A stretch of 64,000 nt of DNA from Aptenodytes patagonicus (taxonomy: Eukaryota > Chordata > Aves > Sphenisciformes > Spheniscidae). A model generated the notes under the pieces. That model did no database searches and was not told the DNA's origin. It saw only the letters and a list, made by a program, of their open reading frames with translations. The position numbers and the translations under genes were made by a program. Below, in pieces: positions 51,201-63,986 of this stretch. The stretch's first letter is position 1, and every line of letters begins with the position of its first letter. Location of the stretch: assembly GCF_965638725.1 (NCBI RefSeq), contig NC_134949.1:79886017-79950016 (forward strand). Reading direction: 5' to 3'.

Positions 51201-52401
51201 GAGTTAAGTAATTTTATTTAATAAAGTGTGGCAGCAACATAAGTATTTGATAAACATCTGTCTACAGTATAAGTAAGTGGACACATTTATGTCATTGAAA
51301 TGTTCCCATAGGAACATGCTATCTGCTGCTCGCATGTCATTCCTTCCTTATGCAGTAACCCCACATGTCCAGACATCATCAGTTGTGTGCAACAAGCACA
51401 GTATTAGCAACACGTTACAAGGTAGAGGTGTATAAGCAGCATGGTGGATAAAAGGAAGCTAGTATATGAACTTAAGAAGATGTAAGTATTATGAACAACC
51501 ATAAACCAAATAAAGCTCTTCAGCATACACCAAGGTGAAACATAAGCCACATGAAGTGATTAGAGCTCTCTCAAACAGTGTTCTGTATGCAACTTTATTA
51601 ACTTTGCTTCTTACATGAAGCGCGGCCATCAAAATAAACTCGACTTTACTGGGACAGCTACATAATAACAATCTCAAACCAATATACTTTTTTCTAAGGC
51701 TGCTACCTGTATGGCATCTGACTCACACCTCTTTTATTCTTTCCACTTTTGTGTGAGGTAGAATACCTCAAAGGTGAAGTTTTTCCAGGTTATATCACAC
51801 CTAGAGAGATATATGATGAGCTTTTGTAAAATTAACTAATATTTTCATAAGGTTGCAGCAGAAGACCGAAGTGTTACTGGGCATCACAAAAGTCACGTAA
51901 GGTAACGGGCAGATTCCAGTACCATCTTGTTTTAAAAAACAGGAAATAATCCTATCTGAAGGCAAACAGATGCAGCTGCGACACAAAAGAGTTTGTAAAG
52001 GTCTTGACTAGTGGTAACATGCACCTAAACAGCGCACTGGAGATATGGCTAAACACATTACTTTTCATAAGAAAAGGAAAGGCTTATTCTTCGTAATAGT
52101 GTGCTTATGTGAACCCGTAATCCTTCATCTTAAGGCAAAAACACCTAAAACATTTGAAGAGAAAGTTTTGCATACCAGAATGTACACACTTCAATAACGA
52201 CCTCTGGCGCTCTCTTACTTGTTAACAAAACTGTATCAATGACCAGCAGTTGCTTCCTTCAGTATTTTAGAAAACTGCTTTGTCTGAAAGGTAAACATTT
52301 CCCTATCAACCTCTAACAGCCACATTCAAACTCAGATTTGTTACAGTCAGCTGTAAACACAGTTCTTGCTGTTGTCACCTGGCCCTGAAATCATCCATGC
52401 T
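48279..52401. other. Convergent 3' interval of FAM118A and SMC1B
   Basis: Contains the FAM118A 3' UTR: plus-strand AATAAA at 48400-48405, and later ones at 50847-50852, 50891-50896 and 51220-51225. It probably also holds the SMC1B 3' UTR: minus-strand AATAAA, seen as tttatt at 51733-51738, 51594-51599 and 51214-51219. If distal sites are used the two transcripts could overlap tail to tail. No additional gene is recognised; frames at 49334-49525 and 50551-50787 lack support. Confidence 0.6.
48400..48405 (+). terminator. FAM118A: Proximal FAM118A polyadenylation signal
   Basis: First canonical AATAAA after the stop, 122 bases downstream. The distal hexamers near 50.85-50.90 kb may give a much longer 3' UTR. 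Confidence 0.45.
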
Positions 52402-52512
52402 TTATTCCGAAACAGAACTGCGCTTGTGCTTCTCTGTTCTTTCCTGGTCATCCATGTCTGGATACTCGGTAAGATCCAAAGTCAGTACTCGACTGAACAT
52501 AAAGTCATCATG
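52402..52512 (-). CDS. SMC1B: SMC1B terminal exon
   Basis: Encodes [19 protein letters not shown] and a charged tail of about 17 residues that differs from mammals. It stops at TAA (52404-52402), which is itself inside an AATAAA hexamer. Confidence 0.95.
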   Translation of the reverse strand, partial: HDDFMFSRVLTLDLTEYPDMDDQERTEKHKRSSVSE

Positions 52513-55500
52513 CTGAGAAGAGGAAGGATCATACAATTGTAAAACATTTCTGTAATTTGAAATAAGCATTTCATAAATGACTATGAGATACAATAATGAG
52601 CTTCAGTTACCAAAATGATCTTTTCATCGAGCCGGTACCTGCACTTATTTCTGAACACGAAGTAGTTCAAATCCAGCAACACAATTATGTACATGATTGA
52701 CTGTAGTAACACGGTGTAAATCAGTACTTCAACAAAAACCAGCGTGTATTATTTTAACAAAACTTGGTAATAAGTAATTGTTACCTCTGGACACACTCCA
52801 ATCAATGCGTCTGCTTTGGAATAAAACTCTTCCTTTAGAGAAATAACTATCATTTGAAGCTGTTCATGTGCCTGTTCTCTAATGAAACTTGATACCTTTG
52901 GAAAGAAGCCAAATATTTCAGTAAGTTAGTTCTGGCAGACTTAAACCATGCTATAATTAGGGAATGATGAGGAAAGAACTGAACTTCGTTAGCCGCAGAA
53001 TTCAGTAATTCAGTTACGAAATAAGCAGGATAAAATGAGAAATAAAACAGTCTTAAGACAGGTACTTCGCATGTTCTTAAGACAACCCCTCGGATTTGCT
53101 GCTTTTTGAAAACACTTAAAATAATCACTTGCTCCAATGAATAAAGTTATAGAAAAAGGTCAGTGACAATGAAAAATATTTTACTTAATATAACTACAGA
53201 GGAAGGGGGAAAATTCCTGAATAAGGAAAAAAAAAGTGTGAAAAGGTTGTTACTGGCTGTATACTAAGATCTTAAATACATATTAGTTCGCTGCGGACAG
53301 CAACATTCTTTTCAACGATCTGCAAAATAAAAGGACAAATATTAAGTTATAAATTGGTGACTGAATAAGGCAGTATGCCGCCATATAAATTAAATGCTGA
53401 ATAAAGGAAAACCAGTACATTTTTAATTAGACTTTTGTCTGCACAGTTATAGCTATGTGATAGGGAAGTCATTTTTTTAATGGAAGAACTGCCTTTAGTG
53501 AGTTACATAATTCACATTCATTTTACAGTATAATTACAAGTAAATTATTGGAGATACGCTTTAGTAAATCCTTAAACTGAAAGAACGGAAAGAAAAAGAC
53601 TTAGTTCTAAGCATAAAACCTGGATACCAGTGAGTACTAGCAACATAACATTTTCCATATATCATTTTTGCTCACTTGCAATATTTAATTCCTCTGTCTG
53701 AAGGTTTTGGTGCTTTCCAATAACAACTGCATCTTGCAGATAAGGGAAGAGATAGAAAAGACCCTGGGAGCAGGGAAACATTAAGTGAATTATACTTGCA
53801 GATCACTGCAATTTTGCTTTTCCTCATTCTGCAATTTAAGACACTTTTCACACATGCTTGAAGAATAATCTAACTCTCCTTATAACAAAACCTAGATAGA
53901 TGTTGAAGCCAATCAAAGGAATCTTCTAGGAAACCACTATTTTGTCACCCTCTTCCTGAATTACACGGGAATGTGTAACTCCGTGCATATTACGGAATAT
54001 CTGCTCTCCAAGCGTATTGCCCATCACAGCCTCTATCACAGGTTGCCTGCTTCATGTTGCTTACGTGAAAAGAGCAGCCTTTGTAGTAATCCTGCCCCAA
54101 CCCCTCCACGCTGCATCTGGTTACGGGAGCAGCAGGCAGGAGAAGGACTGCAGAAGGGCAGTAGGCCAAACAGGACGTTCTGGACTGGGGCCGTGCAGCT
54201 GGTATGCCCCAGCCTTACGGGAGACGGGCATCTCTAGCCATGAAGGTTACAAAACAGGTAGAAGCCCAATTCAACTTCAAAGCAGGAAGCTCAGCCTAAC
54301 TTCCCAGTCAGGTTAGATGGGCCCCAAGGACTCAACTAAAGGCTTAACGTAGACTACTAAGGCAATTTCAGGGTTAACCCTAATGTGTAATATAATGAAA
54401 GTTTAATAGCTCTTTGGCCATAAAGTGCTATTTATGGATGTTATTTTTATAAATATACATTAGACCAGAACTTACGTTACTTAAAACTTTCTGCATTAAT
54501 GTTCTTTATTTTCTTGAATATACATCTTAAAAACATACATTATTGTTGCTGATGCGTCAAATGAAATATGATACTTTCAAACTGTAAAAAATGCTACCAA
54601 TTGAAGGTTACAAGCCTAGCAACCATTTGGCTAACAACTGTTAATATGACCGTCTTTTGTGGGCTATGAGTGTGATTTTTACCTGAAGAAAAGTAAACCA
54701 CATTTGAAATACATTTGAATTGAGAAACTCAGTTGCATAAAAGAAAAATCAGCTGTTCTTTGTTTATAGCGTTCTGAAAAAGAATGGTGCTCAGCATATT
54801 CTTAGGTATAAAGTGGACATCTCTTCTGCCAGATGTGACAGAATGAGCCTACTCAAAGGCAAACTGCAGCAAAGTGCCTCATTACTGTGTTTCTCATCAG
54901 GTGTGTTAATGCATCATTTGTAGTCTCTATGGAGAGTTGGTTAACATACTAGAAATCATGAACTTCATGGAATGTGTACGTAATTGACAACCGGTGCATC
55001 TATAACTGCAACAGGAACTTATGTGGATAAACTAAAGTCATCCAGGTGATAACCTGCAATTTTGTTAGGCATGATCTGGGACCCCTGCCCGGCTCCAGAC
55101 AGAACCATGGAGAATTTTACATTCTTATCGAAAAGACCACTTCAGAAATCTGCAGAGATAGGAAGTACTAGACACCTAATACACTGCAGCTTTGATGAAA
55201 GACAAAAACGTGAAATTTAGCATTAAATAGTGTAATAGCAGACAAGAAAGACAGGAAAGGAAAACTTGGAGGCAGCCTGCATAACTCTAAGTCATCAGCC
55301 ATGATACATTTGACTCCAGAATTAAGAATAACATCCAGAAAACACAATACTGGTATTTAACCAGAATACGTGATCTTCAACTGTTATGTCAACTCATAGT
55401 GGTCCTGAGTGAAAGCCTAGTAACTAGAAGAGTATCTTGTTAAAAAGCTTAGATCACGGAGGTGTTTTGTGATCACTTGATGTGTAACCTTGTGTTGAGG

Positions 55501-58500
55501 TTTAACCCAGCAGGCAGCTAAACACCACACAGCTGTTCACTCCCTCCCCCCCAGCCCCTCAGTGGGATAGGGGAGAGAATTGGGAAGGAAAAAAAAAAGT
55601 AAAATTTGTGGGTTGAGACAAAGACAGTTTAATAGGACAGAAAAGCAAGGGAAAATAATAATAAATAAATAAATAATAATAATAATATACAAAATAAGTG
55701 ATGTACATTGCAACTGCTCACCACCCACCGACCAATGCCCAGCCAGTTCTCGAGCAGCGGTCACCGCCCCCCCGGCCAGCTTTCCCCCAGTTTATGTACT
55801 GAGCATGATGTCACATGGTATGGAATAGCCCTGTGGCCAGTTTGGGTCAGCTGTCCTGGCTGTGCCCCCTCCCAGCCTCTTGTGCACCTCCAGCCTTCTC
55901 AGTCGGCAGAGCATGGGAAGCTGAAAAGTCCTTGGCTAGTGTAAGCACTGCTCAGCAACAACTAAAACATCCGTGTGTTATCAACATTGTTCTCACCCTA
56001 AATCCAAAACACAGCACTGTACCGGCTACTAGGAAGGAAATTAACTCTATCCCAGCCAAAACCAGGACACCTTGTTTCTAATCATGTCATTGAGAGCCAA
56101 ACCCTAAAGCTTGCTTAGTTATTTTCATTGCAGTCCCATATACCTAATCCGGTGTTGCTGAAACACACTGGACCGAGTTAAAACAGACTCAGGGCATATC
56201 ATCTGCTTGGAAGTAGTGGATGATGGGTATCCCTCACGGACTTGTGTCCCAAGGAATGTTTAAGGAACTTGGGTTCAGGAAAACACTTCTCACAATGCTA
56301 CGTGGAGTCAGTAATCTCCAAGAAGGAATTTTATCTGGCAGGCACAAGTAGCGGAGCTTCCCCAGCTGTCTACTATAGAGGTACCCTCCAAGTAAACTCT
56401 GATGCACTTGGCACATCAGGTAACTCCACTGGGGGTGGGGGGGTGGGGGGGGGAGGAGAGAAAACAAAAAACCCAGTTTCGTGTTTATAAAACTGGTTTT
56501 GTCTGTTAGGCTCTACCAAGACTGACATCACTGTTAATGCAAATAGAAATACAGCTCGATCTTACTTTATGTGGAAAAGAGTGCTTCCATGGAAGAAAAT
56601 CCAGGCACATGCGGATATCTTTTTGACTCCTCTCCTACATACAATCTCCTTGTATTGAGTCTCCTGCTCCCAGCGGCTGACATCTACAGCTGGCAACCTT
56701 TACTGTTTGTGTCCTATCTTAAGTTTTTGTTACAGTGAACAGTTATTAGCAAAAAGGGAAAGAGAAATTGAGAGGACAGGAAGCTATTTTAATCAAGCAA
56801 GAATTCACGTGCCTAGAATGATGGGAGTGACAGCCCTTAATTGGTGTTAATGTAAAAATATTTAGTAGGCCAATTACATAAAGTAAATACTGCAGTGATA
56901 GAATGACTTGATTTTCAACATACTGATACACTCCTTTCTGCTTCTTAGACATAAGGGAACTCAAAGGCCTTAAAAATTCCAACCAAAGAAACCCAACCAG
57001 CAATTCACAAGTGACCTTCATGTCAGATCGTACCACACATAGTCATGCTGCATACTTTCACACTCCTGACCTATTTTTCTCAACTTCACAGTTTGGGGAC
57101 TGATTAAAACACACTTAGATTTACCAATTTAAACCTGGCCCTAGTCTAACATCTCATACAACCACTATTTCAGTCCTAAACCCAATATATTTTAAAACAG
57201 GTTAAGACAGTGTAATCAATCTCTTTATCCCAACAACCTGTAATGAAAAGTCGGCATCCTTCTACAAAATGTATCATTATATTGTCGATAAAAGGATAAG
57301 GCGAAAGGGACCAACTTACTTTATCAATGTTGGTGTTATCCAGGGCAGCATCTATCTCATCTAAAATAAAAAAAGGTGCTGGCCGAAAACTGTAGAAGAC
57401 AAGACAGTATTTTGCATTTAGATGCAAAGATGTTAATAAACATTCTAATTACTTCAGAGATTCACTTACTCTATCATAAAATTTGGTAAGAAGTAATGAC
57501 AGGTAAAGAATAAGGACTTTAGTAATGTTTGAATACTCTATTAGCAGATTTTTTAAAAACGTGTTTGTAAGTGTAACACTGTCTATCTTCCTGCCACTTA
57601 CTCAGCCACATACTTGGATAATACCGTAACATTTCTTTTACCTGTGTATAGCAAACACAAGAGCCAGAGCTGCCACAGATTTTTCACCTCCTGACAAACT
57701 GTCCATTGGCATAAAGCGTTTTCCCGGAGCCACGCAGTTAAAGCCAATGCCTTCCAGATAAGGCTCCTCAGGATTTTCAGGACTAAGGAATGCCTGGAAA
57801 CGCATACATTTCATTATTAATAGTGACATTTATAAAATTATTAAGATGGGTACTTTTTAGGTTTAAATACTGACTGAACTAGTGTCGTAACTTAGCTTCA
57901 TTTGTAGGTAACACCTGTTCATCTACACTGAAGAGCAGCACTATAAAATTTCCCAGTGAATATGCCTTTGTTAACGAACCATGAGCTAGGAGGCTAATTA
58001 ACAAAACCATTTTGGAAATAGCACCACATCTTCGGTATTTACAGACTTTCAACTACTAAATAAACTTGATTTTATCACCTTTTATGTAATTGCTTTATTT
58101 TTAAATTTTTTTTAGACTTCAAAAGCGGTTTTCTTTTTTGTTTGGAAGTAAATATACTTCCGAAATCACACTTTTTTGTGAAAGGCCCGTTTTATAAAAT
58201 CTAGCTTTGAGCTGGAGAAAGATTTTAATATAGGTAGGCTTTCTCTATACTTCGTATCCTGGTTCCCAGGTCCAAAACTTCAAAGTATTATTTTAAAGGA
58301 ATGGCCATTTTACCAAACCATTAAAAAGTATGATGGATAAGCTAATTGCTACATGGTTTATTTTTCCCATTAAATAGAAGAGACAATAAGATAATAGTCT
58401 CTTCCCCTCTGCACAAGTAGATACAGATAAAAGAAGAATTTCCATAGTTGACACTCATTCCAAATGGCTCCTCTCGGATCATAGATACAGTGGAAGAAAA

Positions 58501-61500
58501 ACAAAACCAAAACACTACAGGTACTTTGATTTAAAATAAGTTCTGTGGTAAATAGTCCTGGAAGTAAGATATAGTGCTTGCAGTATCTTTGTTTTGTCGG
58601 AGGTATGCATATTTTCCTTTTTCTCTGCTGAGAGAAGGCCTGTTGTCGTTATTACAGTGTTCTTCAGGCTGTAAACATGTCAAATATCTTGCAATGCAAC
58701 TGCCAGTTCTATGCCATTGCATGTATCTATGCAAGAGGAAGTTTTTTTCAGATGTTGGGACACTGTTAGCAAAAATCATCTTGTAGCTTACTAGGGGGTA
58801 CATATATTCCTTGCTCAAAGTATGAAAGGAACAACATTTCTCTCTCCACAGAAGAACGGAAGAGAACTGGTGGTGAACCCAGCAGTGAATATGTGTATGT
58901 ACAGTTTCTTAGGCAGTAGTTTCTTTTAAGGTACTTCTAACACACAATGTGCTGATGAAACAAATTTTACTGAGCGATATATTCAGTGCACGCATGTTTG
59001 GAGTCCAGAATCTCTGGAAGTTAAACTAACTCAATCTATCAAAGCTTCTCTTTCTTGGACTGGATAGTAAAGCTTTATTAATAAATGTTATTAATACAAT
59101 AATATTAAGAAATATTAATTTTAATATTAAGAAATTTTCATGTTAAAAATTGTTAAGGTTGCTTAAAAAGCATCTGTTCAAGCTGCAACCTAGGCCACCT
59201 CCTCTGACAGCAAAACTCAGAGCTAACCCTTTCCTTAGCTAACCACAGCAATCGCCACACACAGAGCAATCATTTCTCTTCCAATGCAATTAGAGCAGCT
59301 TCCTTCAGCTGCTATGTTAGTATCTAGCAGGCAGCTTTAGCTTCCCAGCTAATCACAGGATAATCTCTTGACCAGGTTACCACTATGGTTCAAATCAAGG
59401 CACAGCATCACAGACCTCAAAGAAAGCACGCAACTAATTTTTGGCAACGCATCTGGAAAATACTGGTTGTTTCAGAGTGATGCAAAGTCAAGACCTGCCT
59501 GATGTTTAGTCTAGGGGAGAAGGTATGTGCCCAGTAATCATGAAGAAAGAAATGCTTTATTATCCTGTCCAACCTAGAAGCAGAAAGGATATGTTTAAAT
59601 GTATTTAAGGTGTTCACCGAATATCTGACTCTGAGGGAAAACACAAAATCTGAAGTTTAAGACAGACAAGAGTTCAAGCCTGAGCCCTTTAAACATTCAA
59701 CCATCTACCATCAAAGCATTTGGGAGTTTCCTCTTTACTTTCGGCATTAATACTGGAACACTAGCAAAGATTAATACAGTTGTGACACAATTTTCCTACA
59801 GGTTTCTTAAAAGTTGCGAACACATTTAAGTCTGTCTTTTTAAAGTATTTATTTAAGTGGGGTATAAGGAGCTTCAAAACCTCATACAAAACACTAGCAC
59901 CGAAACAGTGATTTATGATTTTTAGTTTTATCTATACTAATGATTAAGTGTTTTTAATCACTTTTTATTGGTATCACTAGATCTGTAAACAAATGTTATT
60001 TTTAAATGAAGTACTTGAATATATTTCACATTTGTGTCATGGTAATTTACAAGTCTGCTAAATACAAAGAGTAAAACTAACCCAAACCGAGTAGTTCCCA
60101 ATTTTGTTAATACTTTAGATCACATTACTCTAATGTCAAGCATGCTTTGGCATATTACCTATTCCTCCTCTGACCCTAAAATTCTGAAGTCTTTATTATT
60201 TGTGTAATTTTCTTCTTCAGGACTGAAACTGTCTTTGGAAACTAAAAGTGTTACTAAGTTCTCTTATTCTAGAGAACAAAGCATCAAGTAGGCCTTTTAA
60301 GCCAAGCACCTACGAACATGACACACCTGAGCACTACTGTTTCTGCAAAGTTTCTTGTAGATCTGATCAATGGCTATGGAGGCATGCTCAAAGCACCGGC
60401 TAAAAAGCTCATATCTCCTTTTTTTCACCTGTTCAAATTCTTGCTTGCACGTTCTGGCCTCCTTTCTGCTGGTCTCAAAAGCTATGAAAAAAATGCTGAA
60501 ATTACTCCATAATAAGCCTCTAAGCAAACACACAGAACAAATATATATTTGTGTACCGTAACAAGCATCAAGGGAAGTATTTATTGCAGAAAGAGGTTCT
60601 AATGCACACACAAGGAGCATACCAATATTATGAGTTTCCTTCCAGCTTTCAAATGGAGGCCCCAAAACTGAAAAGTTAGGATATATTCAAATCTGCTCTA
60701 TGCCACATTCATCTGGAGCAATGAACAGAATTCTTCTCCTAATTCCTTCCGTAAGCTGGGTAGCCTTAAGCAGCACCAGCATTTACCTGTTACAGCTTCA
60801 GATCTCCTTGTTTTTCTTAATATGTTAATGTCTGCAGTGCTCTTTGAGAATACTGATAGTTTTGCGGTAATGCTCATGTCTGAGTTCTGGACAACGTATA
60901 TGTGCTCCTTCAATTATTAAAAAAAAAATTTAAAGAATTTTATGATTAAAGTCAGTAATTTCTAGAAAATAAGTAAAAATACTTTATGATGTCATTTGGC
61001 CAACAAAGTATCTTTCCAATCATTCAAACTGTATTTCAATAAACTACTACAGAGTAAAGTATATGTTAATAAATTGTTTACATTTAATTAAAGAGACAAC
61101 TGAGGATAAACACCTGAGCACAAAAAATACCTTAATAGCTGAAATAAGCAAAATCAGCGGGACCAACCCCAGAAAGAAGAATTTCAATTAGGGTGAAAAC
61201 TCTCACAGTCACAAAAGAGATTAAGACGGAAGACTCAGTGTTACCATCTATTGATTCTTGGAACTTGTCCCGAGCTATCTGTAATTTCTCTACTGCTCTC
61301 AGGTTTGGAGCAGCTGTCTTCATTAAAGTATTCTCTTTAGATTTTATTTCCTGCTGAATCTGGCTCAGATGATCCTCTATATCTTTATCAGACTCCAGGT
61401 CCTGAAGAAAAAAATAAAAATACTAGAACAATAAAATTTGCTTTTAGGCCAAGACATTTCATCATATATGGCAAGCACTCGTAGTTTCTGGAAGAAGTGC

Positions 61501-63986
61501 CCCACTCATCGAATAGCTTAACTGGAAACACAACAAACCAGAAAACTCCACTCAGTCTTAGTTCTCAGAATAAATTTACTAGGTCCTAAGCATTGTTCCA
61601 CAAGACCTTTAAAAACAGACCACAAATTCCCTAGAACTCTGGGTTTAAATACAACATGGGAGGGAGGATTAGCTGGCTTCACTACTTGCTTTGTAAAGAA
61701 AACCTTTGAAGACAGGTTCTCGATGAATTCTTTGAGACAAGTTCCAGTGATGACAGATTCATCCCTTGCTCTGTACCTAGCCTCTGACATTTAATTATTT
61801 TCCTTATGATTAAAAAGGAAAAAAAAAAATCTACAAAAAACTGCTGAGAAAAAACAACCTAATGGACTGCTCCAGAGGGAAGTATGGTGAGTCTCAGCCT
61901 CTGAAAATACTACAGAGAGAAGGCCGCACAACCCCCCTGGCAGCCAATCATTGGTTTCTAGCGTCTTGAGTCATAACCTATAGTGTTGGAACGTAAAGGC
62001 AGAAGGTAAAGGAGGAAGGAAAAATCAGAGTTATATTTACTGTTTCTCCATTCTATTTTTATGGTTTAGGTAAGCTTTAAATTAAATTTAGTTATATGGG
62101 AAATTAACCTATCCAGAAATCCCATACATTAGTGCTATGTATGATTGCAAAACCAGAACACACACACACGCACTTAGGCTTAACTGTTTTTAGTAAGTTT
62201 CACTTAAAGACTAGGGTGAAGAGTAAATAATTTCAACAAGTAAAATATTTTAAATAAAAAACTCCATCTCTAATAATTTCAAACAAAAAAGATTACCTTC
62301 AGGTCTTCTGCTAGGCTGCTGTAGTCTATCTGAATTGCTTCTTCCCTTTCATAGATACTTGACGTAGTCCGAATGCCTTCTGTTTCAGTTCCTAGCTATA
62401 AATATGAAGGACATTCCAGTTCAGAAATATGACAGTTAACTTTTAAACTGTTAAAACAATACGTTAAAAGGATATAAAATGAGGAGACAGTGGTAACATG
62501 GTATGAGGTAAACTTCCATAGCTCCTCCCCTAGCCAAAATGGAGTTAACAGTTAGTTAAGATCTTATGAGTCTAATTAAAAAATGCACCTTTTAAATGAA
62601 GACAAAAACATCTGCTAATTTCAGTTTGAAGCTAAGATGAAAGCAGCAGTAATTTATTTGTAATATATTTAGAACAATGTGCATACTGTAAATATCCTGA
62701 TTGGAAAGATTTACGTTCCCATGATTAATTCAATCCCCTTTCAAGGAAAGGCTCTGAAGTGTGTAAGTTGAGGCGTTTGTTCCACTCATTTGGCCTCAGA
62801 AGAAATGAGTAGCTTCACTTCTGTATGGCGTAAGTAGAGTATCTTCTGGACACCGTAAGCCTGGATTTCAAACAGCTACTTTCCCTTGAATAAAACACGT
62901 GCTGCGTGTCGTTACCAGTCCCTTTCCCACCAAGATTCTTTCTCAGAACCAAATCTTACTGGTCTTCTCAGTGATATTAATTAGGAATCCAAGTTGTTAC
63001 TCCTACTGCCCCCCCTCCTTGGTTTCATCTCTTCCTTATTCATAAACAGCGAGAGCTGAGCTGCCTACATACTCTGATGATTAGCAGTTCATGTCCTTTC
63101 CCTTCAGACTGCCTACCTCACTGCCTTCATTCTGTTTGTCTTCTGACCCACTCATTCATACCTATCCTCCAGCAAAAGTACTTTTCTAAGGAATCGGTTC
63201 AACAAGACGCCTTCCAAATTCACAGACTTGTTACAAGTCCCTCAAAACCCATAGCTTTCTTTTGTAACAGGGGAGAAAGTTTAACTTCTCCTCACAACAG
63301 ATATGCTGGAAAAAGAGGGAAGACTGAGAAAAATAATGAGGGTCAATCCTCTGATAGCAGGAGTATTTCTATTTTAGCCTATCCCTAATTTCTGTGAGTA
63401 TCTACATCTACTAAAGACAAAAGGATGATTTTAGACAGCATTCATATTATGGATGATTAACCGAGTATTATATCAATCCATGTACATGCCATATTTATTT
63501 ACATTTCTGAATTGACCCGTGTGTCCTCTTACATATGCGTATCTGGAATACTCCTTCATACCCGTTTGCTTGTACCACAGCGTTTTTATATATTTCACAG
63601 GAATACATTTCAAGCACTAGCAAATACACTTGCAAACAGTATTTCTGTCTACAAAAATACACAAAAATCCTTCTTTTGAATGGATGAGGCCTGATCACAT
63701 GAAAACAATTTATTTATTTTAATATTACTATGCCAGACACACAGTCCTCTAAGGAAAAAATAAGTATCTTGAAATTTAAGACTGAATAGTTGCTCCTCCG
63801 TGATATCTGTCTTCTGTAAACATTTTAAGTACCTCCACTTCACTGATGTCATCCAGTGACCCAGACAGAAGCTTTATTTTCAAGTCCTGCACCTTGCATT
63901 CAAGAAGCATATTATGTCGTCTTAATCTTTTCTCTTCCAGAGAAGTTTCTATAGCTGTAGCTTCCTTTTGTAATTTTGTAGCTTCC
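52402..63986 (-). CDS. SMC1B: SMC1B, C-terminal half (eight coding exons)
   Basis: SMC1-beta is the meiosis-specific SMC subunit of cohesin; it pairs with SMC3 on chromosome axes and is needed for sister-chromatid cohesion and telomere protection in meiocytes. In transcript order the exons are 63986-63833, 62395-62297, 61401-61245, 60481-60327, 57793-57642, 57389-57320, 52895-52785 and 52512-52402, in frame throughout and giving 335 residues. The first part is coiled coil (Glu/Lys/Leu-rich). Then comes the C-terminal ATPase lobe: [26 protein letters not shown], signature LSGGEK, Walker [13 protein letters not shown] with D-loop, and the [11 protein letters not shown] strand. The Walker A lobe and hinge lie right of the window. 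Distinguished from SMC1A by human SMC1B-like sequence and by synteny with FAM118A. Confidence 0.96.
52785..52895 (-). CDS. SMC1B: SMC1B ATPase C-lobe exon
   Basis: Thirty-seven codons, phase 0. Encodes [19 protein letters not shown] and [18 protein letters not shown]. On minus, acceptor tctttccaaag and donor gtaaca. Confidence 0.96.
52896..57319 (-). other. SMC1B: SMC1B large intron between Walker B and C-lobe exons
   Basis: A 4.4-kb intron containing a solo LTR (55493-56069) and a G-rich tract (56431-56456). The rest is AT-rich. A slightly GC-richer stretch at 53960-54310 has no recognised identity. Confidence 0.85.
55493..56069 (-). mobile_element. Solo LTR, ERVL-like, with 5-bp target duplication
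   Basis: On the minus strand it runs from TGTCCTGGTTTTGGCTGGGA to GGGTTAAACCTCAACA, 577 bp. The same five bases CCTTG flank it on both sides (55488-55492 and 56070-56074), which fixes the boundaries. It contains a TATA-like tacataaa (on minus, near 55797), an ATTAAA-type signal upstream of a T-rich U5, and an internal (AAT)n microsatellite at about 55655-55690. It has no internal viral coding region, so it arose by LTR recombination. I recall LTRs with this start as common in bird ERVL-like families. Confidence 0.88.
57320..57389 (-). CDS. SMC1B: SMC1B Walker B exon
   Basis: A 70-nt exon encoding [20 protein letters not shown]. It has the Walker B aspartate and catalytic glutamate (DE) and the D-loop. 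On minus, acceptor gtcttctacag and donor gtaagt. Confidence 0.97.
57642..57793 (-). CDS. SMC1B: SMC1B ATPase signature-motif exon
   Basis: Encodes [30 protein letters not shown] and the ABC signature [18 protein letters not shown]. On minus, the acceptor CAG occupies 57796-57794 and donor gtaaaa follows 57642. Confidence 0.97.
57794..60326 (-). other. SMC1B: SMC1B intron upstream of signature-motif exon
   Basis: AT-rich intron with no recognised repeat or exon; short frames at 58531-58818 and 59417-59644 are noise. The other large intron (62396-63832) is similar, with a CA-type microsatellite only in the neighbouring intron near 62159. Confidence 0.75.
60327..60481 (-). CDS. SMC1B: SMC1B exon at coiled coil to ATPase head junction
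   Basis: On minus, acceptor tttttttcatag and donor gtgtgt. Encodes [18 protein letters not shown], then the start of the C-lobe with [18 protein letters not shown]. Confidence 0.96.
61245..61401 (-). CDS. SMC1B: SMC1B coiled-coil exon with TAAPNLRA
   Basis: On minus, acceptor ttttcttcag precedes 61401 and donor gtaaca follows 61245. Encodes [14 protein letters not shown], the conserved [13 protein letters not shown] and RDKFQESID. It leaves one base of an Ala codon completed by the next exon. Confidence 0.95.
62297..62395 (-). CDS. SMC1B: SMC1B coiled-coil exon
   Basis: Thirty-three codons, phase 0. Encodes [16 protein letters not shown] and [14 protein letters not shown]. On minus, acceptor catatttatag and donor gtaatc. 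Confidence 0.94.
63833..63986 (-). CDS. SMC1B: SMC1B coiled-coil exon
   Basis: On minus, acceptor tttgtgtacgtag precedes 63986 and donor gtactt follows 63833. It encodes 51 full codons of helical sequence including [18 protein letters not shown] and [13 protein letters not shown]. Confidence 0.93.

Noticed and set aside
55537-55944. Frames within the solo LTR
   Set aside because: LTR sequence is non-coding; the frames have no viral or host protein resemblance.
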